A stretch of 64,000 nucleotides of DNA. Source: Paenibacillus alkalitolerans (GTDB lineage: Bacteria > Bacillota > Bacilli > Paenibacillales > YIM-B00363). The notes beneath the pieces are model-generated. The model ran no database searches. It was not told the DNA's origin and saw only the letters and a list, made by a program, of their open reading frames with translations. Position 1 is the first letter of the stretch; each line of letters begins with the position of its first letter. Where the stretch lies: assembly GCF_016482785.1 (NCBI RefSeq), contig NZ_JAEMXM010000006.1, forward strand, positions 1-64,000, written 5' to 3'. This document shows positions 52,974-62,130 of the stretch, piece after piece. The translations under genes and the position numbers were made by a program.

Positions 52974-55900
52974 TTATGGAAACGACGCTCCGTTCAATTG
53001 GTAGACCGTCAGGCTTTCGAGCGTCACGTTGCCGCCGATACTATACAGCTCGAGACCGATGTCCGCCGGATCCGGGAATAATTGATCGGTAATAACGGCC
53101 TCGCCGTCGTTGCCGAATACTTCGACCGACGAACGATCCACGAGAATTCGCATTTTCACCCTGTTGTTCTTCGGCGACATCGCCGCTTCATGTCTCGCCG
53201 CAAATGTCCCCTCAAATCCGGATTCTCCCGATGATGTACGGTCGACCGCTAATTTTGATTGGATATTATCGTAGGCGACTGTCGTCCAACTGCCCCCGCC
53301 CGTGCGGACCTTGAAGCCGAATTCGTCCGCAGTCGCCGTATCCGTCCGGAATTCGGCGATAATCTCCAGTTCGCTTCCGGTCACTTTGGACAAGAGGTTG
53401 CTGCCTGGCCATATAGTCCGGTTCGCCCAGCTGCGGCCGGTTGCGCGCAGCGCGGCAAGTTCGGCAACCGGATTCTGAACGAGCCGGACACCGGACACCG
53501 TATCCGCCAGCTTCACTTCACGAGGTATGGTCATGGCGCCCCGCCAGTTGGAGGTCGGGATGTTGTTGGCGTACTTCCAATTATTCATCCAACCGAGCCA
53601 GATGCGGCGGCCGTCCGCTTCCGGAATGCCGTTCCATGACAGGCCGGCGTAAAAATCCGAACCGTAATCGGTCCACAGTACGGTGCTTGACGGGTTGTCA
53701 TTGATGAATTTCTCACCGTCAAACCGGCCGACAAAATACTGTACGCCCGAACCTCCCGCAGGCGCTCCGTCGTTCATGCCGACCGTCAATACCCACTTGG
53801 TATTTCCGGGATTGCCGTCGACCGGCAGTTCGAACAAGTCCGGCACTTCCCAGGTCCCGCCGTGCGAGCCGTCGGCACTGCCGAACTCGCCGGAATATGT
53901 CCAGTCCTTCAAATCGGAGGAAGTATAAAACCTTACGCGGTCGCCCGCCGAAATCACCATGACCCATTGATCGGAACCGGTATGCCAAAACACCTTCGGA
54001 TCGCGGAACACATGAAGTCCCGCCGGCATGGATATTACCGGATTTCCGGCATATTTCGTCCATGTCCGCCCCTTATCATTGCTGTATGCAAGGCTCTGGA
54101 CCTGCACTCCTCCTTTTTCTTGCGTAAAGATCGCGACCAACGGTTTATCGGCGCCGGTCTGAAAGCCGCTCGAATTGTTCCGGTCGACGACGACCGAGCC
54201 GGACCAGATATAGCCGTTCGAATCGGGCTCGAGCGCGACGGGCAGCCTCTGCCAATGGATCAGATCGGTGCTGACGGCATGCCCCCAATACATGGGACCC
54301 CAGGTAGTGCCCGTCGGATTATGCTGGTAGAACAGATGGTACTCCCCATCGTAGTACACAAGCCCGTTCGGATCGTTCATCCAATTCCGGTCCGGCGTAA
54401 AATGGAATTGAGACCGGTACTTCTGGTACCGGTCTCCGTTAGCCACCTCATCGGGCGTATTGTAGACGTGAAAATCGTCGACGTTCACATGTCCCCAGCT
54501 TCCGGCGGCATTGTCCGCCAGCTTGATAAAGACTTCCTCCCCGACATGGGCTGAAGCGTCCCAATATACCCGGCGGTAAGCTTCGTCATTGCGCCCCGTC
54601 TCCTTGAGCAGCTCGGCTCCGTCGGAAGCCCGGACCAGCGCCGCGTACAAGTTGCCGATGTCGCCGCCCCCGCCGATCAGAAAATCGATCCAGCCGCTGC
54701 CGTGAAGGGTGAAGTGATTCGATTTCAGGAAGCCGACCTGGCTGTCGCCGCCGTCTTTGAACCCCCAGAGGTGATAAGTGCCGTTATGATTGAACGGACC
54801 GCCCCAGCCCCAGCCGCCGTCCGAAGTGACATCTTGGCTGCTGAACGCATTCCCGCTTTCAACGCTCCATCCGGTCAAATCCCCGGTTTCGAAATCGGGA
54901 TTGGCAAGGGTGGCTTCGGCCGGTGGCTGCACGGGAACGTTCACATCGTCGATGTTGATATGCCCCCACCCGCCGGTGGCATTGTCGACGATCTTGATAT
55001 AACACTCCGTTCCTATATATTCGGAGGCGTCCCAATACACTCTCGTATAGCCTTCCCTGTTTCCGCCGCTTGCCTTGAACAGCTCCCTTCCGTCCGAGAC
55101 TCTGACAAGGGCGACGTACAGGTCGTAAATGTTGTCTCCGCCGGAGGCGAGGAAATCGATCTGGCCGTTTCCGCCCAAAATGAATTTGTGCGACCTCATC
55201 GCGCCGACTTGGGCATCGCCGCCGTCTTTCGCACCCCACAGGTGATAAGCGCCGTTCTGGTTGAACGGGCCGCCCCAGCCCCAGTCATTCGCCGCGGTCA
55301 CATCGAGGGAGCTGAAAGCATCGCCGCTCAGAATCGTCCATCCGGTCAAATTGTCGTCAAAATCGTGATTGATCAATTCGTCGTGGGCAGGCTCCTCAAC
55401 GACGGTAATCGCGGCTTCGGCCGTAAACCCGCCGACTCTTGTTTTTGCCGAAATAACAGCGGTACCGGCCGCCTTCGCCGTCACCTTTCCGTTGACCACC
55501 GATGCCACGGACGGGTTGCTCGAAGTCCAGATCACATCCTTGTTCGTGGCATTAGCGGGCGACACAATGGCCGCCAGAAGCTCGCTGTCTCCCTCAATAA
55601 GCTGCATGGCGGACGGCGTGACGGCAATCCCTGTCGGATTCACGTCCGGATAGGCGGACTTCATTCTCCAGACTTTCAACGACTTGACCGTAACCGTATG
55701 GGAATCCGCATTCGCCCAGAGCCTAAGCCCGGTTGCGTCGCTTCTGGTCGGATATGCTCTTGTGGTCAATCCCTTCAATCCGTTCAGGTACGCTTCGATC
55801 ATCGAACGGTCGATGTACAGCCGCAGCTTTACATTTTCCCCGCCGATATCAACAAGACCGCCCTGGTACCATTTTTCAACGTCGGGGTGGAGGCTCGATT

Positions 55901-58900
55901 TCGTCCTGTTCACCCAGAACTCCTTCGCGCTTCTCTTGTAATATACGACCGTTTCTTCTTCGGCGCCGGGCGAACGTCTGACACTGATGCCGGCTTCGTT
56001 CGCGGTACCCGTGTCAAGCTCCAATTCGATTTCGAGCATGTCCCCGGCGATGCCGGACAGGGCCTGATTCGCTGCTTCAAACGAGGTATCCGCCGTAATA
56101 TTGATCAACTGTTCGCCTCTCAAGGATTGAAGCTCGGCGATCGGCTCGATGCCCAGCCTGCCGTCCGGACGAAGGGAAACGCTTACAGGGAGCCCGAAAT
56201 TATGGGCATAACCCGCGTTGTAATCCTGTGTCGCCGTCCTTCTCCCTTGCGCGATACTGTAGATGACCGTCCGGCCGTCTGGCGTCACAAACCCCGCAGG
56301 CCCGGTAAAATGTTCGCCGACATCGAGCAGCTGAGGCTCCGGATTGTCCGGGACGAATCTCGCGGTCGTCTTCTCCCACGTCCCGATCCAGTACCAGGTA
56401 TATCTCGATTGATATTCCTGACGCTCCATTTTCGCCGGATTGATCAGGAAAATATGCTTGCCCGAATTGCCGAGCGGAAGCAGGATCGGAAGCTCCCATA
56501 CCCTTCCGGTTTTCGGATAAGCGGAATAATCGCCCACATACAGTTCCCCTCGGTACGTCCAATTCCGGAAAGAGGAGTCCTGCGTCGAGTAGACGAGTGC
56601 CGTGCCGCCAACATTCTCGACACCTGACGTCACCAGCATAAACCACGTGTCTCCGTCTTTGAATACGAACGGATCGCGGAATTCACCCATGATGCCCTGT
56701 CCCGGTTCCTGGTCCACAACCACCTCAGGATTTTTATTCCACCGGTTGAGATCATTGTCCTCATCCCGGGGGTACGTGCTTCTGGCGATATTGATCCGCT
56801 GATTAGGAGATTTGCGGTCGTCTCCGGCCGTATAGAAAATAACCGGAACGCCGGAATCGTCAACGACGGCGCCGCCCGCCCACGCGCCTTCCGGGTCGAC
56901 ATCGTGCCGGCCGGGAATGACCGCATCCTGCGCATCTCTCCAGTGCACCATGTCTTTGCTCACCAGATGCCCCCAGCGAATATGGTTCCAGTACGGTCCC
57001 CGCGGATTGCTCTGGTAGAATACATGATACTGGTCGTTAAAATAGATCGGGCCGCCGGGTTCGTTCTGCCAGTGAACGGGAGGCGCGGCGTGGAATTGAG
57101 GACGGTGGACATCATGCTCCAGCTTGCTTCGATCGATCCTTACGTTGGCCGTCGGCACATTTCCGCCCAATGCATTTACATACGCGTCATATTCGTTCCG
57201 CACTTCCGCCGCGCTCAAAGATTTGCTTCGGATTTTCACTTCATCGATCAGTCCGCTGAACATATTCAGCGTATAACCGTAGAGCCACATGCCTTGATTG
57301 TTTTTGCCGATCAGCAGATCGGTTGCGGAAGGAGCGATCGTTTCCCCGGCGGGAAAATTCGCGGATGCGACCTGTTTCCCGTTGAGGTAAAGGACCGTCT
57401 TGCCCGCGGCGCTGTCATACGTGGCTGCCACATACGACCACTCATTGAGCGGAAGCAGCGTGTCCGACATCACTTCACGCCATTCGGTACCCGTCCCGAA
57501 CTGAAATCCCCACGTTCCGTGCCGATAGTTTCCAAGAATAAAGCCTTCCTTCGCTTCGCGGTTATGCTGGTTCACAATCGCTGATAAGCGCCCTTCATCG
57601 CCGTGTTCAAAGTTTCTCGGCGCAACCCACGCTTCGACGGTGATCGCTTGCCGGGGTGCAGGGATTTTGTCGGCTGTCCGCGTAATCCAGGTGGAATAAC
57701 CGTCAAACAGCAGCGCGCCATTCTTGATTCCGTCGCTTTTCCATAACGGATCCCGGGATGGTTGGTATACGCCGGTATTCAGATGATAAGCGATTTGATC
57801 CGATGTCCCTGTAACCGATTCAGCCGCCTCCTTGCCGGCCCCCTCGTCCAAATTCCAGTACCCTAGAAGGCCGCCGGCAAATACGGAGTTGAAGACATGG
57901 AAGTCGTCTGCGTTAATATGTCCCCACCCGCCGGTTGCATTGTCCACAATCTTGATGTATAGATCTTCTCCCAGATAGGCGGACGCATCCCAGAACACCC
58001 GCTGGTACGCTTCGGAATTGCGGCCTGTTTCCTTGAACAGTTCGGCTCCGTCCGACGCCCGGACGAGCGCGACATACAGGTTGTCGATGTCCTTTCCCCC
58101 GCCGATGAGGAAATCGATGCCTCCGTTGCCGCCAAGAGTGAACGTCTCCGATTTCAGCTCCCCGATCTGCTCGTCACCGCCTTCCTTGAACCCCCATAGG
58201 TGGTAGCTGCCGTGCTGATTGAATTTCCCCCCTTGGCTGTATAGGGTTTCATGCGTAAGGCTGCCCGGGCCGAATGCGTCCCCGCTTATAACGTTCCAAC
58301 CTCTAATCTCAAAAGGAACAAGTTCGGTATACTCAAAATCGTGGTTGTAAATGGACGGCTCCACATGATCATGAAGCGTGGGTGCGGGCGGCACGTTTAA
58401 ATCGTCGACGTTCAGGTGACCCGTCGTGGAATTGTCCACAATTTTTATGTAGCAAACGGTACCGGCGAAAGCGCTCGCATCCCAGTGAACTCTGGAATAG
58501 GTGTCGCTGTTGCCGCCGATGGCTTTCAGAAGTTCAACTCCGTCGGAAGCTCTCACGAGCGCCACATACAGGTTATTCGGATCGCTGTCGCCGCCGATGA
58601 GAAAATCGATCTTTCCGTCGCCGCCAAGCGTGAACGTCTCCGATTCCATGACGCCGACCTTGGCATTGTCTCCTCCGCCGCTCCGAATATGCCAGAAGTT
58701 ATTCTGGTTAAAAGTCCGCAAATTCCAGAAGTCGCTGTCGGCCGTCACATCACCGGAACTGAACGCATTCCCGCTGACGACCGTCCATCCGGTAAGATCG
58801 CCCGACTCGAAATCGGGATTCGCAATCGTGTTGGCTCCCTCAGCCGAAGCTAGGAACAGGCCGGGTTGTATCAAACCGGCCGCCAGAAAGCAGATAAGAA

Positions 58901-58940
58901 CTCTTGCCGTTAAAGAATGGAACCACTTTGCAGCGTTCAA
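52974..58940 (-). CDS. Secreted fructan hydrolase with two GH32 catalytic units and four repeated lectin-like modules
   Basis: 1988 aa, about four times a usual GH32. Order: signal peptide (1-34); modules A1 (about 37-185) and A2 (about 196-347); LamG-like domain (about 358-585); first GH32 (about 610-1095); Big2 immunoglobulin-like (about 1098-1183); modules A3 (about 1190-1333) and A4 (about 1340-1490); second GH32 (about 1505-1988). The second unit is canonical: WMNDPNG near 1521, FRDPKVF near 1646, WEVPDLF near 1700. The first has WQNEPGG near 624 (Glu for nucleophile Asp), FRDPFVF near 756 and WELPILLP near 814. The start is TTG with AGAGGTG. Three LacI/CcpA-like sites precede it. It should degrade levan or inulin outside the cell. 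Confidence 0.9.
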   Translation of the reverse strand: MNAAKWFHSLTARVLICFLAAGLIQPGLFLASAEGANTIANPDFESGDLTGWTVVSGNAFSSGDVTADSDFWNLRTFNQNNFWHIRSGGGDNAKVGVMESETFTLGGDGKIDFLIGGDSDPNNLYVALVRASDGVELLKAIGGNSDTYSRVHWDASAFAGTVCYIKIVDNSTTGHLNVDDLNVPPAPTLHDHVEPSIYNHDFEYTELVPFEIRGWNVISGDAFGPGSLTHETLYSQGGKFNQHGSYHLWGFKEGGDEQIGELKSETFTLGGNGGIDFLIGGGKDIDNLYVALVRASDGAELFKETGRNSEAYQRVFWDASAYLGEDLYIKIVDNATGGWGHINADDFHVFNSVFAGGLLGYWNLDEGAGKEAAESVTGTSDQIAYHLNTGVYQPSRDPLWKSDGIKNGALLFDGYSTWITRTADKIPAPRQAITVEAWVAPRNFEHGDEGRLSAIVNQHNREAKEGFILGNYRHGTWGFQFGTGTEWREVMSDTLLPLNEWSYVAATYDSAAGKTVLYLNGKQVASANFPAGETIAPSATDLLIGKNNQGMWLYGYTLNMFSGLIDEVKIRSKSLSAAEVRNEYDAYVNALGGNVPTANVRIDRSKLEHDVHRPQFHAAPPVHWQNEPGGPIYFNDQYHVFYQSNPRGPYWNHIRWGHLVSKDMVHWRDAQDAVIPGRHDVDPEGAWAGGAVVDDSGVPVIFYTAGDDRKSPNQRINIARSTYPRDEDNDLNRWNKNPEVVVDQEPGQGIMGEFRDPFVFKDGDTWFMLVTSGVENVGGTALVYSTQDSSFRNWTYRGELYVGDYSAYPKTGRVWELPILLPLGNSGKHIFLINPAKMERQEYQSRYTWYWIGTWEKTTARFVPDNPEPQLLDVGEHFTGPAGFVTPDGRTVIYSIAQGRRTATQDYNAGYAHNFGLPVSVSLRPDGRLGIEPIAELQSLRGEQLINITADTSFEAANQALSGIAGDMLEIELELDTGTANEAGISVRRSPGAEEETVVYYKRSAKEFWVNRTKSSLHPDVEKWYQGGLVDIGGENVKLRLYIDRSMIEAYLNGLKGLTTRAYPTRSDATGLRLWANADSHTVTVKSLKVWRMKSAYPDVNPTGIAVTPSAMQLIEGDSELLAAIVSPANATNKDVIWTSSNPSVASVVNGKVTAKAAGTAVISAKTRVGGFTAEAAITVVEEPAHDELINHDFDDNLTGWTILSGDAFSSLDVTAANDWGWGGPFNQNGAYHLWGAKDGGDAQVGAMRSHKFILGGNGQIDFLASGGDNIYDLYVALVRVSDGRELFKASGGNREGYTRVYWDASEYIGTECYIKIVDNATGGWGHINIDDVNVPVQPPAEATLANPDFETGDLTGWSVESGNAFSSQDVTSDGGWGWGGPFNHNGTYHLWGFKDGGDSQVGFLKSNHFTLHGSGWIDFLIGGGGDIGNLYAALVRASDGAELLKETGRNDEAYRRVYWDASAHVGEEVFIKLADNAAGSWGHVNVDDFHVYNTPDEVANGDRYQKYRSQFHFTPDRNWMNDPNGLVYYDGEYHLFYQHNPTGTTWGPMYWGHAVSTDLIHWQRLPVALEPDSNGYIWSGSVVVDRNNSSGFQTGADKPLVAIFTQEKGGVQVQSLAYSNDKGRTWTKYAGNPVISMPAGLHVFRDPKVFWHTGSDQWVMVISAGDRVRFYTSSDLKDWTYSGEFGSADGSHGGTWEVPDLFELPVDGNPGNTKWVLTVGMNDGAPAGGSGVQYFVGRFDGEKFINDNPSSTVLWTDYGSDFYAGLSWNGIPEADGRRIWLGWMNNWKYANNIPTSNWRGAMTIPREVKLADTVSGVRLVQNPVAELAALRATGRSWANRTIWPGSNLLSKVTGSELEIIAEFRTDTATADEFGFKVRTGGGSWTTVAYDNIQSKLAVDRTSSGESGFEGTFAARHEAAMSPKNNRVKMRILVDRSSVEVFGNDGEAVITDQLFPDPADIGLELYSIGGNVTLESLTVYQLNGASFP

Positions 58941-58979
58941 CGTTGTACACCTCTTTTCCCGGATTTAAAGTTTTATACG

Positions 58980-58993
58980 CGTAAACGATTACG
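58980..58993 (-). promoter_or_regulatory. cre/LacI-type operator 1 of the GH32 gene
   Basis: CGTAAACGATTACG contains the full GTAANCGNTTAC core and lies right upstream of the -10-like TATAAA of the GH32 promoter. Confidence 0.65.
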
Positions 58994-59057
58994 TAACCCA
59001 CATCTTTGAGACAGGCCATTTCTGCGAATCTCCAATCACTATGTACACAAACGAAAA

Positions 59058-59071
59058 CGATTACGTAATCG
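59058..59071 (-). promoter_or_regulatory. Perfect 14-bp palindromic operator 2 upstream of the GH32 gene
   Basis: CGATTACGTAATCG is fully self-complementary and shares ACGATTACGTAA with site 1. This fits a LacI-family sugar repressor. Confidence 0.6.
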
Positions 59072-59082
59072 ATTAACTAGAT

Positions 59083-59096
59083 TTTAACCGCTTACA
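59083..59096 (-). promoter_or_regulatory. cre-like site 3 upstream of the GH32 gene
   Basis: TTTAACCGCTTACA matches the cre consensus TGTAANCGNTTNCA except at the second base. Confidence 0.45.
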
Positions 59097-59220
59097 TTGG
59101 AATCGTCAATATGCAAAATACAAAGAGCTGTCCGCCGTTTTCGCCTCTAAAATGGTCAACGGAGTCAGCCCTTCGCAGTGCAGGAAAAATCAGCACCGTA
59201 TGGATAGACCTGATTTCCGC

Positions 59221-60060
59221 CTATACCGTCACTCTCGTTTTAATCCGTTGGATCTGCATGGCGATATAGGCCAGTTCCGAATCGTGGAGCTCAAATTCGT
59301 ACTCCTTCTTGACAAAATCACCAGCTCTTCGGGCAATGGAGAACGATTCGAGATATTTCTCCTTGATGATCCGGACCATCTCGGGATCCAATCCGTCAAA
59401 AGGCTCGCCCGACTCCGACCGCTGAACGGCGAACCGCAAATGCGTCATTAACCGCTCATAGGATACCGTTTCTTCCGCAATCTTGGTACTCAGACAGTCT
59501 TCGATTATTTTCACAATGTCCCGGATCATCGCGGTGATGTCGAGCGTTCTCCTCATTTCGCCCGCATTGATTTTTGCCGTATAAATATGCAATGCGATAT
59601 AACCTACTTCATCCTCCGGAATATCGATACCGAGCGTTTCTTGGATTAACGATTTCGCATAGAGTCCGATTTGAAATTCTTTCGGGTATAACACTTTGAT
59701 TTCGTTCAGCAGCGTATTTTTAATGATCATTCCTTTGGCCAGGCGATCCAGCGCAAACGATAAGTGGTCCGTCAGCGCGATATGGATATGCTCATTGATT
59801 TTAACGCCCAACTGATTTTCGGCGTGGGAGATGATGTTCTCCGATACCTGAATATGCTCCTCCGGCAAGGTGGACAATATTTCTTCGAATTGCTGATGGC
59901 TCGTATGGTCTTTCATGACGAAGATTTTTTCAATCCGGGTTTGATCCACGCGATCGTTCTTCTTTTTCTGAAAGGCAATCCCTGATCCGAGAATAATCTT
60001 TTCCCCATCCGAATCCTTGACGACGATCGCATTATTGTTCAGTATCTTGTTGATCTTCAT
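59221..60060 (-). CDS. PRD-containing transcriptional antiterminator, SacT/LicT-like
   Basis: 279 aa. RNA-binding CAT domain at 1-56 ([18 protein letters not shown], then [12 protein letters not shown]). PRD1 (about 65-170) has the His of [12 protein letters not shown] and of [12 protein letters not shown]2 (about 175-279) has [10 protein letters not shown] but [10 protein letters not shown] where a second His is normal. The protein prevents termination at RAT-overlapping terminators when sugar PTS activity demands. It is last in the IIBC-IIA-antiterminator cluster (13-bp gap), so its target is likely the sucrose/levan genes. Confidence 0.92.
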   Translation of the reverse strand: MKINKILNNNAIVVKDSDGEKIILGSGIAFQKKKNDRVDQTRIEKIFVMKDHTSHQQFEEILSTLPEEHIQVSENIISHAENQLGVKINEHIHIALTDHLSFALDRLAKGMIIKNTLLNEIKVLYPKEFQIGLYAKSLIQETLGIDIPEDEVGYIALHIYTAKINAGEMRRTLDITAMIRDIVKIIEDCLSTKIAEETVSYERLMTHLRFAVQRSESGEPFDGLDPEMVRIIKEKYLESFSIARRAGDFVKKEYEFELHDSELAYIAMQIQRIKTRVTV

Positions 60061-60073
60061 AGTCCACTTCCCC

Positions 60074-60583
60074 TCAGCGGAGTCCCTGAGATTTTATTTT
60101 AACTTTCATCAGCGGTGTGAACCCCATTTCAGCGCGGGCAGGCGGGCGGATGTCCGTCTCTTCAATTTGGTCCGGATTGATCAGGATTATGGGAGTGACG
60201 GGGCTTGTCGCTTTCTCCCTTACCAATTCGAGCTTGAAGTCGATGAGCGGCTGGCCCGCAGTGACCCGGTCACCTGCCATGACGTAATTTTGAAATCCCA
60301 ATCCGTTCATGTGAACGGTATCCACACCAATGTGAATCATCAGGTCCAATCCGCTTTTCGCACGAATCCATATCGAATGTTTTGTTCGAAACAGACGAAC
60401 GATCTCTCCGTCCACAGGAGAGACGACCGTACCTTCCTCGGGATCGATCGCGATCCCCATTCCAGCCATCTTGCGGAAAGTAGGATCCGGAACTTCGTCC
60501 ATGGCGAGTACTCTCCCGCTTAGAGGAGAGATCACAATCTCTTCCGTTGTCCGTTCCCGCAGGCGAAACCAATTTTTAAACAT
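60074..60583 (-). CDS. PTS glucose-family enzyme IIA
   Basis: 169 aa from the ATG at 60583, which overlaps the IIBC stop by 8 bp. A complete EIIA-Glc (Crr) fold: [18 protein letters not shown] at the start, the [10 protein letters not shown] His69 and the phosphorylated His84 in [27 protein letters not shown] is the usual later motif. It passes phosphate from HPr to the IIB domain of the sucrose permease next door. Confidence 0.94.
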   Translation of the reverse strand: MFKNWFRLRERTTEEIVISPLSGRVLAMDEVPDPTFRKMAGMGIAIDPEEGTVVSPVDGEIVRLFRTKHSIWIRAKSGLDLMIHIGVDTVHMNGLGFQNYVMAGDRVTAGQPLIDFKLELVREKATSPVTPIILINPDQIEETDIRPPARAEMGFTPLMKVKIKSQGLR

Positions 60584-61988
60584 CGGGCACTCCTTTACTT
60601 TCATCAATTCCAAGAATCCAGGTCGCTGCAAATGCACAACCGACTGCAATGACGAATCCAATGAGGTAGTTGACTAAGTTGGACAAACCTAAGGGCGCTG
60701 CAAGAATTATCATCGGAACACCCGTTAAACCGTAAGAATTTGCCGCAACGTGAGTAAATACGACGTACGCGCCGCCTGCCGCCCCCCCGATGCAAGCCCC
60801 GATAAACGGTGTTTTTAACCGCAGGTTCATGCCGAAAATGACAGGCTCCGTGATGCCGAAAAAGGATGAAAGCGATGCAGGGATTGCGTTTTGTTTCCGC
60901 TTTTTGTTTCTTGTCATAAAATAAATCGCCATTCCGGCGCCGCCTTGCGCGACATTGGCCATCGACCATACAGGCAGCAAGAAATTCACCCCCACTTCAG
61001 GGTCTGCAATCAAACCGTACTCGACCGCGTGAAAACTATGATGAAGTCCGGATACCACTATGAGCGGATAAATTCCGCCGAACAGGAAGCCGCCTATAAA
61101 TCCGGTACCGTGCGTATACGCAGCCTGCAAGCCTTGGGACAGAAATCCGCCGATGAATGCTCCGAGCGGTCCGATCACAAGCGCGGCGGCAATCCCGACA
61201 GACAGGACGGTTACAAGCGGGATTACGAACAATACCGCTGACGGATGCACGACTTTCCTTAAACCCTTCTCAACCTTAGTCATCAGATAAACGGATATCA
61301 ATACCGGAATAACCGTGCCCTGGTATCCGGCCGAAACGGCATGAAATCCGGATACGCCGAGACTTTCCGGGGTAAGGGCGCCAAGCGCCCCGGATTTCAA
61401 TAAATCGGAGTGAGCCAATATACTTCCTATAAAAGCCCCCAAAACCGGCGTGCCGCCGAACTCCTTCGCGGCGCTGAATCCGATGACGACCGGCAAAATC
61501 AGGAGTGCGGATGTCGAGAACATGTCCAATATGTTCATCCACGCGCTATCCGGCGCAGCCCAACCTGAAGACTCTATCGTCCCGGTCATACCCATAAGCA
61601 ATCCGCCGGCTACAATAAAAGGGAGTATCGGAACGAAAATATTGGACAATGTTTTCGTTATCGAAATGAGGGGATTCCGTCTGCCGCTTGCTTCAGTGGC
61701 CGCTGTGGGGTTCCCGTCGTCTTCGGACGTATCTGCGATCGCTTCCTCAAGTCTTTTATAGACCTGGTTGACAATGCCAATGCCGAAAATGATCTGGAAT
61801 TGTCCGGCTCTCGAAAATACCCCTTGTACGTGATCCAGCTTTTCAATGGCGGCATTGTCCGCTATTCTTTCGTCAACCAGATTCAACCGCAGCCGGGTCG
61901 TGCAGTGGGTTGCTCCAATAATATTGTTTCTCCCGCCCAATAGCGGCAGCAGTTGTTCGACAATTTTTTCCGCTTCGGCTCGTATCAC
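60576..61988 (-). CDS. PTS sucrose-type enzyme IIBC
   Basis: 470 aa from GTG 61988, 5 bp after AAGGGAGG; the ATG at 62006 lies before that SD. IIB domain (1-80) with the phospho-Cys in ATHCTTRLR; IIC domain (about 110-460) with ten helices, the GGIYPLIVVSGLHHSF and FFGITEPVIFGMN motifs that characterise sucrose/trehalose IIC. It imports sucrose as sucrose-6-phosphate. An extended -10 (TGATATAAT) lies 30 bp upstream, giving a very short leader. No sucrose-6-phosphate hydrolase is in the window. Confidence 0.9.
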   Translation of the reverse strand: MIRAEAEKIVEQLLPLLGGRNNIIGATHCTTRLRLNLVDERIADNAAIEKLDHVQGVFSRAGQFQIIFGIGIVNQVYKRLEEAIADTSEDDGNPTAATEASGRRNPLISITKTLSNIFVPILPFIVAGGLLMGMTGTIESSGWAAPDSAWMNILDMFSTSALLILPVVIGFSAAKEFGGTPVLGAFIGSILAHSDLLKSGALGALTPESLGVSGFHAVSAGYQGTVIPVLISVYLMTKVEKGLRKVVHPSAVLFVIPLVTVLSVGIAAALVIGPLGAFIGGFLSQGLQAAYTHGTGFIGGFLFGGIYPLIVVSGLHHSFHAVEYGLIADPEVGVNFLLPVWSMANVAQGGAGMAIYFMTRNKKRKQNAIPASLSSFFGITEPVIFGMNLRLKTPFIGACIGGAAGGAYVVFTHVAANSYGLTGVPMIILAAPLGLSNLVNYLIGFVIAVGCAFAATWILGIDESKGVPDV

Positions 61989-62015
61989 TGATTCCTCCCT
62001 TAACATGTTGAGGTT

Positions 62016-62024
62016 ATTATATCA
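62016..62024 (-). promoter_or_regulatory. Extended -10 promoter of the sucrose PTS gene
   Basis: The minus strand reads TGATATAAT (TGn plus perfect TATAAT), predicting a leader of about 20 bases to the GTG at 61988, too short for a RAT/terminator switch. Confidence 0.55.
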
Positions 62025-62057
62025 TGTGCTGCGAGAATATTTCCGCCAGTGCGCGGT

Positions 62058-62102
62058 CAAAAATCGCCAAAGCACGCCCGGCATAAGCCGAGCGCGCTTG
62101 GC
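62058..62102 (-). terminator. Strong terminator after levansucrase 1
   Basis: GCCAAGCGCGC pairs with GCGTGCTTTGGC with an inner TCGGC/GCCGG stem, followed by GATTTTTG on the minus strand. It is 28 bp after the GH68 stop. Confidence 0.8.
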
Positions 62103-62130
62103 ATTCTTTTACATAGGACGAATCGAATAA

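Noticed and set aside
54702-56627. Long open frame of 641 codons on the plus strand
   Set aside because: It is antisense to the GH32 gene, has no SD or domain, and reflects codon bias of the real gene.
60061-60073. Possible RAT antiterminator site near the PRD gene
   Set aside because: The gap is 13 bp; I also found no RAT-like sequence at 62007-62130 or 63451-63494.
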